This document shows positions 41,155 to 49,149 of a stretch of DNA of 64,000 nucleotides, piece by piece (the stretch's first letter is position 1; each line of letters starts with the position of its first letter). Position numbers and translations under genes: made by a program. The notes under the pieces are model-generated. The model was given only the letters and a program-made list of their open reading frames with translations. It had not been told where the DNA came from and ran no database searches. Source of the DNA: CALEMW01 sp035447065 (lineage in GTDB: Bacteria > Krumholzibacteriota > Krumholzibacteriia > LZORAL124-64-63); NCBI GenBank assembly GCA_035447065.1, contig DAOTGJ010000014.1:11405-75404 (forward strand). Direction: 5' to 3'.

Positions 41155-44100
41155 ACCGGATCATCGAGTGGTTCGCCGGCAACCACGTGGCGGCCAACCT
41201 GCTGATGGTGTTCATCCTGGTGGCGGGCGCCATCTCGGCCCTGTCCATCAAGCAGGAGGTCTTCCCGCAGGTGGACCTGGACATGGTCACCATCCGCGTG
41301 CCGTATCTGGGCGCCAGCCCGGAAGAGGTGGAGGAGGGCGTCCTGCTGCGCGTGGAGGAGGCCATCCAGGGCATCGAGGGCATCAAGCGCATCAACAGCA
41401 CCGCGACCGAGGGCTCGGGCGCGGTGATGGTGGAGATCGAGACCGACGCCGACCCGCGCGAGGTGCTGGACGAGGTCAAGCAGGCCGTGGACCGCATCAT
41501 CACCTTCCCGGAGGAGACCGAGCAGCCGGTGATCAACCTGGCCGAGTCCACGGAGCAGGCCATCGACGTGGTGGTGTACGGCGACGTGGGCGAGCTCGCC
41601 CTCAAGGAGCTGGCCGAGCGCGTGCGCGACGACCTGCTGCTGGACCCGGAGATCACCCAGGTCAGCCTCACGGGCACGCGGCCCTACGAGATCTCCATCG
41701 AGGTGAGCGAGGAGGCGCTGCGGCGCTATGGGCTGACCTTCGACCAGGTGACCGCCGCGGTGCGGCGCGGCAGCCTGGACCTGCCGGGCGGCAGCGTGAA
41801 GACCGACGCCGGCGAGGTGCTGATCCGCACCAAGGGGCAGCGCTACACGGGCGAGGAGTTCGGACGCATCGTGGTGCTGACCGCGGCCGACGGCACGCAG
41901 GTGGCGCTGGACGACATCGCGCTGGTGCGCGACGGATTCGAGGACATCGACACGCGGTCGTCGTTCAACGGCAAGCCGGCGGCGGTGGTGTCCGTGTACC
42001 GCGTGGCGGAGCAGGGCATCCTGGACGTGACCGGCAAGGTGAAGGAGTACGTGCGCGACCACGCCGACGCCCTGCCCGACGGCGTGTCCATGGCCTACCT
42101 CAACGACCGCTCGGACATCTACCGCGGGCGCATGAACCTGATGCTGAAGAACGGCGCCATCGGCCTGGTGCTGGTGTTCCTGTGCCTGGCGCTGTTCCTG
42201 CAGCCGCGTCTGGCCTTCTGGGTGGCCATGGGCATCCCCATCTCGTTCCTGGGCGGGTTCTGGATCATTCCGGACTTCGGGGCCTCGCTCAACATGATCT
42301 CCATGTTCGCCTTCATCATCGTGCTGGGCATGGTGGTGGACGACGCCATCGTGGTGGGCGAGAACGTGTACACCTACCGGCAGCGGGGCCTGAGCCGCAA
42401 GGAGGGCGCCGTGGCCGGGACCCAGGAGGTGGGCCTGCCGGTGATCGTGGCGGTGGCCACCACGGTGATGGCGTTCCTGCCGCTGGCGCGCGTGGAAGGC
42501 ATGATGGGCAAGTTCATGGGCCAGGTGCCCATCGTGGTGATCGCGGTGCTGGGCGTGAGCCTGGTGGAGTCGCTGCTGATCCTGCCGGCGCACCTGTCCA
42601 CCATCCCGGCCAAGGACATCGACCGCAAGCCGGAGGGGCGGGGGATCCTGGCGCTGCAGGCGCGGTTCGCCCAGGCCTTCGAGTTCTTCATCGAGCGGTC
42701 CTACAAGCCCACGCTGGAGTACGCGGTGCACCACCGCGCCGTGGTGATCGCGGCGGCGACGGCCAGCATCCTGCTGCTGGTGGGGTTCGTGGGCGGCGGG
42801 CACATCCGCTTCACGTTCATGCCCAAGGTGGACGCCGACAACCTCATCTGCGTGATCAACATGCCCGCGGGCGTGCCGGTGGAGGAGACGGAGGCCGTGG
42901 TGAGCCAGGCTCTGGCCGGGCTGGAGAAGCTCAAGGCCGAGGTGGCGCAGACGCGGCCCGACGACGCCCCGGACGTGTTCCTGAACGCCTACGCCACCAT
43001 CGGCTTCCAGCCCCGCGGCAGCGGCGGCGGACGGCCGGGCAGCACGGGCGAGACCGCCTTCGCCGGCGCCAACAAGGCCGAGGTGAACGTGGCCCTGCTG
43101 GCCAGCGAGGAGCGCGGCCTTTCCAGCAACGAGCTGGTGCAGCGCTGGCGCGAGCTGACCGGACCCATCGTCGGCGCCAAGAGCGTGGTGTTCTCCAGCA
43201 ACCTGTTCCGGGGCAGCAACGCCCTGGAGATCCAGATGTCGGCGGAGGATCCGGCGGTGCTCACCGCCGCGGCCGAAGCGCTCAAGGCCGATCTGGCCGC
43301 CTACCCCGGCGTGCAGGACATCGACGACAGCTACGAGGAGGGCAAGCACGAGCTGAAGCTGGCCCTGCTGCCCGAGGCGCGCACCCTGGGCCTCACGCTG
43401 CAGGACCTGGCGCGCCAGGTGCGCCAGGGCTTCTACGGCGACGAGGCCCTGCGCATCCAGCGCGGCCGCGACGACGTGCGCGTCATGGTGCGCTACCCCC
43501 GCGAGCAGCGCCGCAGCGTGGGCGACCTGGAGAACATGCGCGTGCGCACGCCCGACGGCGCCGAGGTGCCCTTCCGCCAGGTGGCCCGCGTGGCGGGCGG
43601 CCGGGGCTACGCGGCCATCGACCGCGAGGACCGCCGCCGCGTGGTCAGCGTGCTGGCCGACGTGGACCAGAAGGTGACCAACGCCCAGGAGGTCATGGCG
43701 GACCTGCAGAAGAGCGCCCTGCCGGAGCTGCAGGCGGCGTACCCGTCCCTGCGCCTGTCCTTCGAGGGGGAGGAGCGCGACCGCATGGAGTCGCTGGGCA
43801 GCCTCAAGAAGGGCTTCATGATCTCGCTGCTGCTGATCTACGCCCTGCTGGCGGTGCTCTTCCGCAGCTACGCGCAGCCGCTGATCATCATGTCGGCCAT
43901 CCCCTTCGGCCTGCTGGGGGCGGTGATGGGCCACGTGGTCATGGGCATGGACCTGAGCCTGCTGAGCATGTTCGGCGTGGTGGCCCTGACCGGCGTGGTG
44001 GTGAACGACTCGCTGATCATGGTGGACTTCATCAATCGCCACCGCGACGATGGCCACGGCGTGCGCGCCGCGGTGCTGCTGAGCGGCGTGCGGCGCTTCC

Positions 44101-44357
44101 GGCCCATCGTGCTCACGTCGCTGACCACCTTCGCCGGCCTCACGCCCATGCTGCTGGAGCGCAGCATGCAGGCGCGGTTCCTGATCCCGATGGCGATCAG
44201 CCTGGGCTTCGGCGTGCTCTTCGCCACGTTCATCACCCTGATCCTGGTGCCGGTGAGCTACCTGGTGCTGGAGGACCTCAAGGCCAAGCTGGCGGGGTCG
44301 AAGCAGACCAAGGAGCGGGAGCCGTTCCAGGTGGCCGCGGACGGCGCCGGGCGGTGA
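41151..44357 (+). CDS. RND-family efflux transporter permease
   Basis: 1068 residues, AcrB/MexB-scale, GTG start overlapping the adaptor stop. First helix 'NHVAANLLMVFILVAGAIS' is followed by the porter domain ('VPYLGASPEEVEEGVLLRVEEAI'-like opening), twelve membrane helices in two halves, and a proton-relay pair in 'VLGMVVDDAIVVGENVY' near residue 390. The second half repeats the pattern ('FGVVALTGVVVNDSLIMVD'). It belongs to the branch of hydrophobe/amphiphile pumps often paired with NodT-type factors. Substrates are not predictable from sequence. Confidence 0.95.
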   Translation: MNRIIEWFAGNHVAANLLMVFILVAGAISALSIKQEVFPQVDLDMVTIRVPYLGASPEEVEEGVLLRVEEAIQGIEGIKRINSTATEGSGAVMVEIETDADPREVLDEVKQAVDRIITFPEETEQPVINLAESTEQAIDVVVYGDVGELALKELAERVRDDLLLDPEITQVSLTGTRPYEISIEVSEEALRRYGLTFDQVTAAVRRGSLDLPGGSVKTDAGEVLIRTKGQRYTGEEFGRIVVLTAADGTQVALDDIALVRDGFEDIDTRSSFNGKPAAVVSVYRVAEQGILDVTGKVKEYVRDHADALPDGVSMAYLNDRSDIYRGRMNLMLKNGAIGLVLVFLCLALFLQPRLAFWVAMGIPISFLGGFWIIPDFGASLNMISMFAFIIVLGMVVDDAIVVGENVYTYRQRGLSRKEGAVAGTQEVGLPVIVAVATTVMAFLPLARVEGMMGKFMGQVPIVVIAVLGVSLVESLLILPAHLSTIPAKDIDRKPEGRGILALQARFAQAFEFFIERSYKPTLEYAVHHRAVVIAAATASILLLVGFVGGGHIRFTFMPKVDADNLICVINMPAGVPVEETEAVVSQALAGLEKLKAEVAQTRPDDAPDVFLNAYATIGFQPRGSGGGRPGSTGETAFAGANKAEVNVALLASEERGLSSNELVQRWRELTGPIVGAKSVVFSSNLFRGSNALEIQMSAEDPAVLTAAAEALKADLAAYPGVQDIDDSYEEGKHELKLALLPEARTLGLTLQDLARQVRQGFYGDEALRIQRGRDDVRVMVRYPREQRRSVGDLENMRVRTPDGAEVPFRQVARVAGGRGYAAIDREDRRRVVSVLADVDQKVTNAQEVMADLQKSALPELQAAYPSLRLSFEGEERDRMESLGSLKKGFMISLLLIYALLAVLFRSYAQPLIIMSAIPFGLLGAVMGHVVMGMDLSLLSMFGVVALTGVVVNDSLIMVDFINRHRDDGHGVRAAVLLSGVRRFRPIVLTSLTTFAGLTPMLLERSMQARFLIPMAISLGFGVLFATFITLILVPVSYLVLEDLKAKLAGSKQTKEREPFQVAADGAGR

Positions 44358-44371
44358 CGCGGGTCCGGATT

Positions 44372-44400
44372 TGCATCTGCGCAGATATGCGACTAGATTG
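44372..44400 (+). promoter_or_regulatory. Sigma-70 promoter of the HesB-like selenoprotein gene
   Basis: TTGCAT (44372-44377), 17 bases, TAGATT (44395-44400). The spacer contains the 10-bp palindrome TCTGCGCAGA (44377-44386), a possible operator. Start near 44407, about 36 bases before the GTG. Confidence 0.65.
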
Positions 44401-44442
44401 AGGGCCAGTTTTCACAGTCACCCCCAGCCGGGAGAAGCGACA

Positions 44443-44784
44443 GTGGCGAGCATGATCAACATCACCGAGGCCGCGGACGCCGCGTTCCGCAACCTCGACC
44501 TGCCGGAGGACGGGCCCAACGCGATCCGTCTGTACTTCCAGGGCTTCGGTTGAGGCGGGCCCTCCGTGGGCATGGCTCTGGATGAGCCCAAGGACGACGA
44601 CGAGAAGGTGGTGGAGGCCGGCATGACCTTCGTCATGGCCCCCGACGTGGTGGGCTTCGCGCGCCAGAGCGGCGGCGTGAACATCGACTACGTGGACGAC
44701 GGCTACCGCAAGGGCTACATGGTCAAGCTGGGCGCCGGCGGCGACTGTGGGAGCTGCGGGGACGGCGGCGGCGGCTGCGGGTAG
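44443..44784 (+). CDS. HesB/IscA-like selenoprotein (in-frame TGA read as selenocysteine)
   Basis: 113 residues if the TGA at 44551-44553 is decoded as Sec37. The sequence reads 'IRLYFQGFG-U-GGPSVGMALDEP', placing Sec exactly where IscA/HesB proteins have their first cluster-ligand Cys (GCGGP). Downstream the same frame continues with normal coding and ends in a Cys-rich tail 'GGDCGSCGDGGGGCG'. This matches the known HesB-related selenoprotein family (TIGR01911). Start: GTG 44443, seven bases after GGAGA; ATG 44452 is the alternative. It has its own promoter and a strong terminator. Function in iron-sulfur or metal handling is inferred. An automatic caller would split it into two fragments. 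Confidence 0.9.
44567..44590 (+). promoter_or_regulatory. Candidate bacterial SECIS hairpin in the HesB-like gene
   Basis: Bases 44567-44571 (TGGGC) pair with 44586-44590 (GCCCA), with an alternative inner pairing GGCT/AGCC (44574-44577 with 44585-44588) leaving a CTCTGGATG-type loop. It lies 14-37 bases after the TGA, the window used by bacterial SECIS elements. Structure not computed. Confidence 0.45.
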
Positions 44785-44810
44785 ACCGGCCGCGATCGGA
44801 CGCGATGCGA

Positions 44811-44843
44811 GGGAGGACCTGCCGGGCAGGTCCTCCCTTTTTT
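44811..44843 (+). terminator. Rho-independent terminator after the HesB-like selenoprotein
   Basis: Perfect 12-bp stem (44811-44822 with 44826-44837), CGG loop, followed by six T. The clearest plus-strand intrinsic terminator of the window. Confidence 0.93.
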
Positions 44844-44849
44844 GCTCTC

Positions 44850-46082
44850 CTAACGCACCAGCATGACCCGACGGGTCCTGATGCTTCCGTCCACGTTCAG
44901 GCGGGCGAAGTATGGCCCGCTGGGCAGGCCCGCGCCGCTCCACTGCACGCCATGCCGTCCCGGCTCGAACGCGGCCCGCCGCAGCGGCCGCGCCACCCGT
45001 TCCCCGTCGGCGGCGAAGATCTCCATCGTCACCGTCCCCGCCCGCTCCAGCGTGAACGCGAATTCCGTGACCGGGTTGAACGGATTGGGCGCAGCCGACA
45101 GCATCTCAGTCCCCGGCACCGCCGGCACCGCTACCGGCCCCGCCAGGAACGACCCCGCATGCTGCGCCGCGTCCACCGTGACCCACCCCGCATCCGTCCC
45201 GCGGCGGTACAGCGCCCCGTCCACGTGCACGTCCGACACGAATGCCGCCCCCGGATCCACCCCCGGCACCGCCCGCAGCGGCGCCTGCCCCGTGGACGCG
45301 GCGAACTGGTCCTCGCCCCAGCCCACGGCGTCGTAGCCGCAGAGCAGGGCGCTGTACCAGGCGTAGTCGAACATGGCCTGATCGAAGGCGCCGCCGGGCG
45401 CGCTGGTGGTCACCGCCAGCACGCCGATGCCCAGCTGGTTCCGGTACGCCTCCAGCGCCGACGCCTTGGCCCACCACGCCGCCGGATCCTGGTACGCGCC
45501 CAGGGCGATCTGGAAGCTCTCGCTGAGGTAGGCGTCGCCAGGGCCCAGCAGCGGCGCCTCGCCGGTGGGGTTGGCCACCGGATCGATCTCCGACCCGCAG
45601 GCGTGGGCCGGCACCCAGGCGTTGGCGATCACCGGCAGGCCGCGGGCGTGGGCGGCGGCCACCGCGGCGTTCTGGCGCGCGCGCGTGACCAGGAAGTCGT
45701 AGCCGAAGTCGTCCAGGAAGATCCCGTCGGCGCCGGTGGCCTGCCAGGCGTCCATGCGGGCGGTGATCTCGGCCACCGAGAGGTTCTGCGTGCTCACGCC
45801 CAGATCGATGTAGCCGTAGACCTGCGCCGTGGAGGTGGCGTGGAGCCGGGTCAGGATGGCCACGGTGTTGGCGTGGTCGGGATGGGAGGCCAGCTCCAGG
45901 CCGTCGCCCAGGACCACCACCTGGTAGGGGGCCATCTCGGCGGCGGCGGCGTTCACCTCGAAGGTGCCGTTGAGGCCCGACGGCCAGCCGTAGTAGATGA
46001 GCAGGCGGCCGGGGGCGACCGAGGCCGCGGCGGCCGTGGCGAAGGTCAGCAGCGCGGACATGACGAGGAGCAGCGTCTTCAT
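44850..46082 (-). CDS. Secreted TIM-barrel glycosidase-like protein with FlgD-type C-terminal domain
   Basis: 410 residues. Signal peptide (MKTLLLVMSALL..AAAAS). The body resembles GH114/spherulin-4-like TIM barrels: 'LLIYYGWPSGLNG', 'QVYGYIDLGVSTQNLS', 'GADGIFLDDFGYDFL' with adjacent Asp residues as candidate catalytic acids, and 'GLPVIANAWVP'. Activity may be on polygalactosamine-like or other extracellular polysaccharide; that is tentative. The last 85 residues begin 'APNPFNPVTEFAF' and end 'RRVMLVR', the FCB C-terminal sorting domain. ATG 46082 is chosen because the signal peptide starts there; the frame extends 23 codons upstream without meaning. Confidence 0.82.
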   Translation of the reverse strand: MKTLLLVMSALLTFATAAAASVAPGRLLIYYGWPSGLNGTFEVNAAAAEMAPYQVVVLGDGLELASHPDHANTVAILTRLHATSTAQVYGYIDLGVSTQNLSVAEITARMDAWQATGADGIFLDDFGYDFLVTRARQNAAVAAAHARGLPVIANAWVPAHACGSEIDPVANPTGEAPLLGPGDAYLSESFQIALGAYQDPAAWWAKASALEAYRNQLGIGVLAVTTSAPGGAFDQAMFDYAWYSALLCGYDAVGWGEDQFAASTGQAPLRAVPGVDPGAAFVSDVHVDGALYRRGTDAGWVTVDAAQHAGSFLAGPVAVPAVPGTEMLSAAPNPFNPVTEFAFTLERAGTVTMEIFAADGERVARPLRRAAFEPGRHGVQWSGAGLPSGPYFARLNVDGSIRTRRVMLVR

Positions 46083-46158
46083 GGGGCAGGCCTTCCGGTC
46101 CGGGGTGATGTCGTGCGCTGAGGATGCGGGAAAGGGGGGGCGAGGACGCAAGCTCGGG

Positions 46159-46767
46159 TCAAGGATCCTCCGTCGACCGGCGGCCGCCTCCGAGAAACTC
46201 CGCAGCCGCGGCCAGCGCGGCGGCGCGTCGCGCCAGAGCCTCCGCCGCAGGGGCGAGACCGTACTCCGGCCGCGCCAGGGTCTCCGCGTCCGCCGCCCGT
46301 TCCACTAGACCCGCCTCGACCAGCGCCCGCAACGCCAATGCCAGCGACCGCGGCGTGGCGTCCGGCAGCCGCAGCGCGAGATCGGAGAACCGCAGCCGCT
46401 GCCCCACCAGGGCGGCCAGGACAGGCAGGCTCCACTTGCGCGACGCGAGGTTCGCGTGATCGAGATCCCGGGCGGCGTCGACCACCCCGGCGCATTCCCG
46501 CGCCACGGCCTCGCCCCAGGGCGTCAGCAGGATCTCGGGGCGCAGGGGGTGCCCGTAGCCGGGATTGGTCATGACCAGGTCCAGCTCCCGGGCGGCCGCG
46601 AGGGTGCGCCGCACCGAGGGGGCGCTCGCACCCAGGGCGCCGGTCAGCGAGGCCACCCGCTCACCTCCCAGCCGACCGATCTGGGCGATCATGGGCACGA
46701 GCCAGCGGTGGTGGCAGAGGCGGACCAGGCCGTCGCAGGGGGTGCTGGCTGTTTTCGAGGCGGTCAC
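46159..46767 (-). CDS. Tandem HxlR-type winged-helix regulator
   Basis: 202 residues from GTG 46767, which has GAGG six bases upstream. Two HxlR-like winged helices in one chain: residues about 12-95 ('CHHRWLVPMIAQIG', 'SVRRTLAAARELDLV') and 105-190 ('ASRKWSLPVLAALVG', 'TPRSLALALRALVEAGLVER'). HxlR proteins normally carry one domain and dimerise, so this may be a covalent pseudo-dimer. A 29-bp palindrome covers the promoters between this gene and the divergent VOC gene, the likely binding site. Effector unknown. Confidence 0.85.
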   Translation of the reverse strand: MTASKTASTPCDGLVRLCHHRWLVPMIAQIGRLGGERVASLTGALGASAPSVRRTLAAARELDLVMTNPGYGHPLRPEILLTPWGEAVARECAGVVDAARDLDHANLASRKWSLPVLAALVGQRLRFSDLALRLPDATPRSLALALRALVEAGLVERAADAETLARPEYGLAPAAEALARRAAALAAAAEFLGGGRRSTEDP

Positions 46768-46791
46768 GGGCGACCTCGCTTTCTTGGTTGC

Positions 46792-46820
46792 AACAAAAGT
46801 ATATCTAGTATAATTTTGTT
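46792..46820. promoter_or_regulatory. 29-bp operator palindrome with divergent -10 boxes
   Basis: Outer arms AACAAAA and TTTTGTT with inner TATA/TATA around TCTAG, centred at 46806, with one mismatched pair. On the plus strand it contains a perfect TATAAT (46809-46814) for the VOC gene, on the minus strand TATACT (46803-46798) for the regulator. A strikingly AT-rich island in GC-rich DNA. Confidence 0.75.
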
Positions 46821-46860
46821 CATCCGTCAACCGATCAACCCCGACAGAAGCGAGAACCGC

Positions 46861-47256
46861 ATGGAGAAGATCAAGACCCTGGGCTACGCCGACGGCCTGA
46901 CCTGCGCCATGGAGTGCGCCGACCTGGACGCCAGCCTGACGTGGTACCAGGACGTGCTGGGCTTCCAGCTCCTCTACCGCATGGACGAGATGGCTTGGGC
47001 GGAGCTGGCCTCGCCGGTGGCGGGCGTGACCGTGGGCCTGGGCCAGGTGGAGAAGCCCCAGACCCGCGGCGGCGCCACCCTGACCTGGACCGTGGCCGAC
47101 ATCGACGTCACACGGGCCGCGCTGGAGGCGGACCAGGTGCGTTTCGACGGCGCGACCCAGACCATCCCCGGCATGGTGCGCCTGGCCACCTTCTTCGATC
47201 CCGACGGCAACCGCCACATGCTCGCGCAGGACCTCACCGGCGGGTCCATGTCATGA
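46861..47256 (+). CDS. VOC-superfamily (glyoxalase/bleomycin-resistance fold) protein
   Basis: 131 residues with two beta-alpha-beta-beta-beta units: 'CAMECADLDASLTWYQDVLGFQLLYR' region and 'TWTVADIDVTRAALEADQVRF', ending 'FFDPDGNRHMLAQDL'. The last motif is typical of VOC dioxygenase/glyoxalase-like proteins. Candidate metal ligands are His and Glu at the strand ends but the set is incomplete, so the reaction cannot be named. Divergent from the tandem HxlR regulator through a shared operator, and coupled by ATGA to the next secreted protein. Confidence 0.86.
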   Translation: MEKIKTLGYADGLTCAMECADLDASLTWYQDVLGFQLLYRMDEMAWAELASPVAGVTVGLGQVEKPQTRGGATLTWTVADIDVTRAALEADQVRFDGATQTIPGMVRLATFFDPDGNRHMLAQDLTGGSMS

Positions 47257-47711
47257 GGCGCGTCCTCTGGACCGTCGCGCTCCTGGCCTGGGCCGTCGTC
47301 GCCCACGCCGACGGCCGCATCGCCGAACTTGCCTGGCTCGAAGGCGCCTGGACCGCGAATGCCCTGGGCGGCGTGGTGGACGAGGCGTGGCTGCCCGCCG
47401 CCGGCGGTTCCATGCACGGCGTCTGCCGCGTCACCGCGGGCGATTCCCTGATCTTCAGCGAGTTCCTCCAGGTCACCGAAGAAGACGGCGAGCTGATCCT
47501 GCGCTTCGAACACTTCCGCCCCGACTACACCACCTGGGAGGGCGACGGACCGCCCATGCAGCTGCGGGTCACGGAGTCGGCGCCGGGCCGCGTGGTCTTC
47601 ACCGGGGACGGCACCCTGGGCGACGGCGTCATCGCCTACACGTTGGTGGACGGAGAGCTGCGGGTGACGGTGGACGGGGTGGATGAGGAGTTTCGGTTCC
47701 GGCGGAGGTGA
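47253..47711 (+). CDS. Secreted DUF6265-like protein
   Basis: 152 residues with a signal peptide (cut near AHA-DGRIA, residue 19). The mature domain begins 'LAWLEGAWTANALGGVVDEAWLP' and contains 'GGSMHGVCRVT', 'SLIFSEFLQVTEEDGELIL' and 'PPMQLRVTES', the layout of a lipocalin-like DUF6265 family. Such domains may bind small hydrophobic ligands; nothing shows which. The start overlaps the VOC stop, so both are probably controlled by the HxlR-type regulator. Confidence 0.8.
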   Translation: MRRVLWTVALLAWAVVAHADGRIAELAWLEGAWTANALGGVVDEAWLPAAGGSMHGVCRVTAGDSLIFSEFLQVTEEDGELILRFEHFRPDYTTWEGDGPPMQLRVTESAPGRVVFTGDGTLGDGVIAYTLVDGELRVTVDGVDEEFRFRRR

Positions 47712-47805
47712 TGGTCAGAGCATTTCGAGAGGGAAAATCCAGGGCTGGAGGGGTATGTTCCCCGCATCGCCAATCGCCATCGTTCCCACTCTCCGGAGGA
47801 CCTCC

Positions 47806-48984
47806 ATGCGACGCATCACGATTTCGATGTCGCTCCTGTTCCTGCTGGCCACCGCCGCGACCGCCACGACCCCGTCGGACTTCGCCGCCGCCCAGGCCCT
47901 GTCCGAAAGCACCGGGAAACCGCTTCTTCTGGATTTCATGGCCGACTGGTGACCGAGCTGCAAGACGTTCGCCCGTGAGGCGACCAGCGAGCCCGCCCTC
48001 GTCGACGTGCTGGAGCACGTGGTGCTTTTTCAGGTGGATTGCGAGAAGGGGGAGGGAGTGGAGCTGGAGAAACGTTTCCAGGCTCCCGCCTATCCCACCT
48101 TCATCATGCTGAATCCCGCAGGCGGTCGCATCGCCGCGTGGCTGGGCTACGACGGCGCGGAGCCCTTCGTCGCCCGGGTGGAGGCCGCCCTGACGGATCC
48201 GCGCACGCTCGAGGAGAAGCAGGCCGCCTACGATGCGGAACCCACCCTGGCATTGGCCAAGACGCTGGCCGCGGCCACAGCGGCCGCCTACGGCCTGGCG
48301 GGTTCGGTGCCTTACTACAAGAAGGCCCGCGAGCTCGATCCGGACCGGGCGGCCGACTACTCCGGGAAGATCCTGCAGAACCTGTTCTTCGGCGCCATGA
48401 TGGGACAGGTCACCCTGGCGGAGATCGGTGAAGAGGCGGGACCGCTGCAGATCGCGGCCCAGGCCGAGGGCCGCCACGACGACGTGCTCTCCATCGCGAA
48501 CCGGTTCACCGGACTCGCGCTGCGCCGGGATGAAGGGGAGCTGGCGGCGCCGTACCTGGAGCGCGCCATGATCTCGCTGAACGCCGTGCCGACCGAAGAG
48601 CGGCCGGAGTATGCCGGCGGTCTCGAGGTGGCCCATGCGCTGGTGGTGGAGCAGGACAAGGACAAGGCGCTGAAACTGAAGCGTGCGAGCCTGCCCGACG
48701 GCTGGCGCGACGATTCCTCGACCCTGAATTCCTTCGCCTGGTGGTGCTTCCAGAACGGGATCAACCAAGCGGAGGCCCTGGAGCTGGCCCTGCGCGGAGC
48801 GGAGCTCGCCGGCGATGACGCCTCGCGCGCCCGGGTCCTGGACACCGCCGCCGAACTGGCCTTCGCGCTGGGGGATCGGGACCAGGCCGTGGCCAGGATG
48901 GAGCAGGCCGTGGCCCTGGATCCCGAACGTGGATCGTACCGGGACAAGCTGGCCCGTTTCAGCAACGAGGAATCCGCACCCTAG
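47806..48984 (+). CDS. Thioredoxin-fold/TPR selenoprotein, copy 1 (in-frame TGA = Sec49)
   Basis: 392 residues when TGA 47950-47952 is read as Sec. Signal peptide to about residue 20, thioredoxin-like domain 25-125 with redox motif 'DFMADW-U-PSCK' (normally WCxxC), conserved cis-Pro region 'APAYPTFIML', then a helical TPR-like C-terminal half (about 140-392). GGAGGA precedes the ATG by five bases. The same frame runs on both sides of the TGA with uninterrupted homology to the next gene, which has the identical feature. Expected role: periplasmic thiol-disulfide reduction. Sequence alone cannot prove Sec insertion; selenium-insertion genes are not in the window. Confidence 0.9.
47967..47985 (+). 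promoter_or_regulatory. Candidate SECIS hairpin, selenoprotein copy 1
   Basis: TCGCC (47969-47973), loop CGTGA, GGCGA (47979-47983), extended by a G-C pair across one mismatch. It begins 17 bases after the TGA, and the stretch TTCGCCCGTGAGGCGACCA is identical at the same offset in copy 2. Confidence 0.6.
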
Positions 48985-49003
48985 GTGGCGGGTCCGAGGG
49001 AGC

Positions 49004-49034
49004 GAGGGGAGGTGCCGGGCCGGCGCCTCCCCTC
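49004..49034 (+). terminator. 13-bp hairpin after selenoprotein copy 1
   Basis: Arms 49004-49016 and 49022-49034 with one T-G wobble and a five-base loop; followed by GTCGTGTCC, so only a weak U-tract. Confidence 0.5.
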
Positions 49035-49149
49035 GTCGTGTCCTGCCGATCGGGTTTCGAGTCGGAGAAAAGGTGAGGAACACGGAGCCCCGGATGCCGT
49101 AAGATCCCACCAATCCCCTCGACGATCGTCCTCAACCCTGGAGTTCCTC

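Noticed and set aside
41144..44401. A 1085-codon plus-strand frame lying over the RND pump gene
   Set aside because: It is the +1-shifted reading of the pump gene, giving Arg/Gly/Pro-rich sequence; the pump frame has full-length family similarity and coupled start.
47683..48984. Selenoprotein copy 1 as a pseudogene with a nonsense mutation or as two genes
   Set aside because: The TGA is at the catalytic Cys position, the flanking Trp and resolving Cys are intact, and the tandem paralogue carries TGA at the same place, which random decay would not produce.
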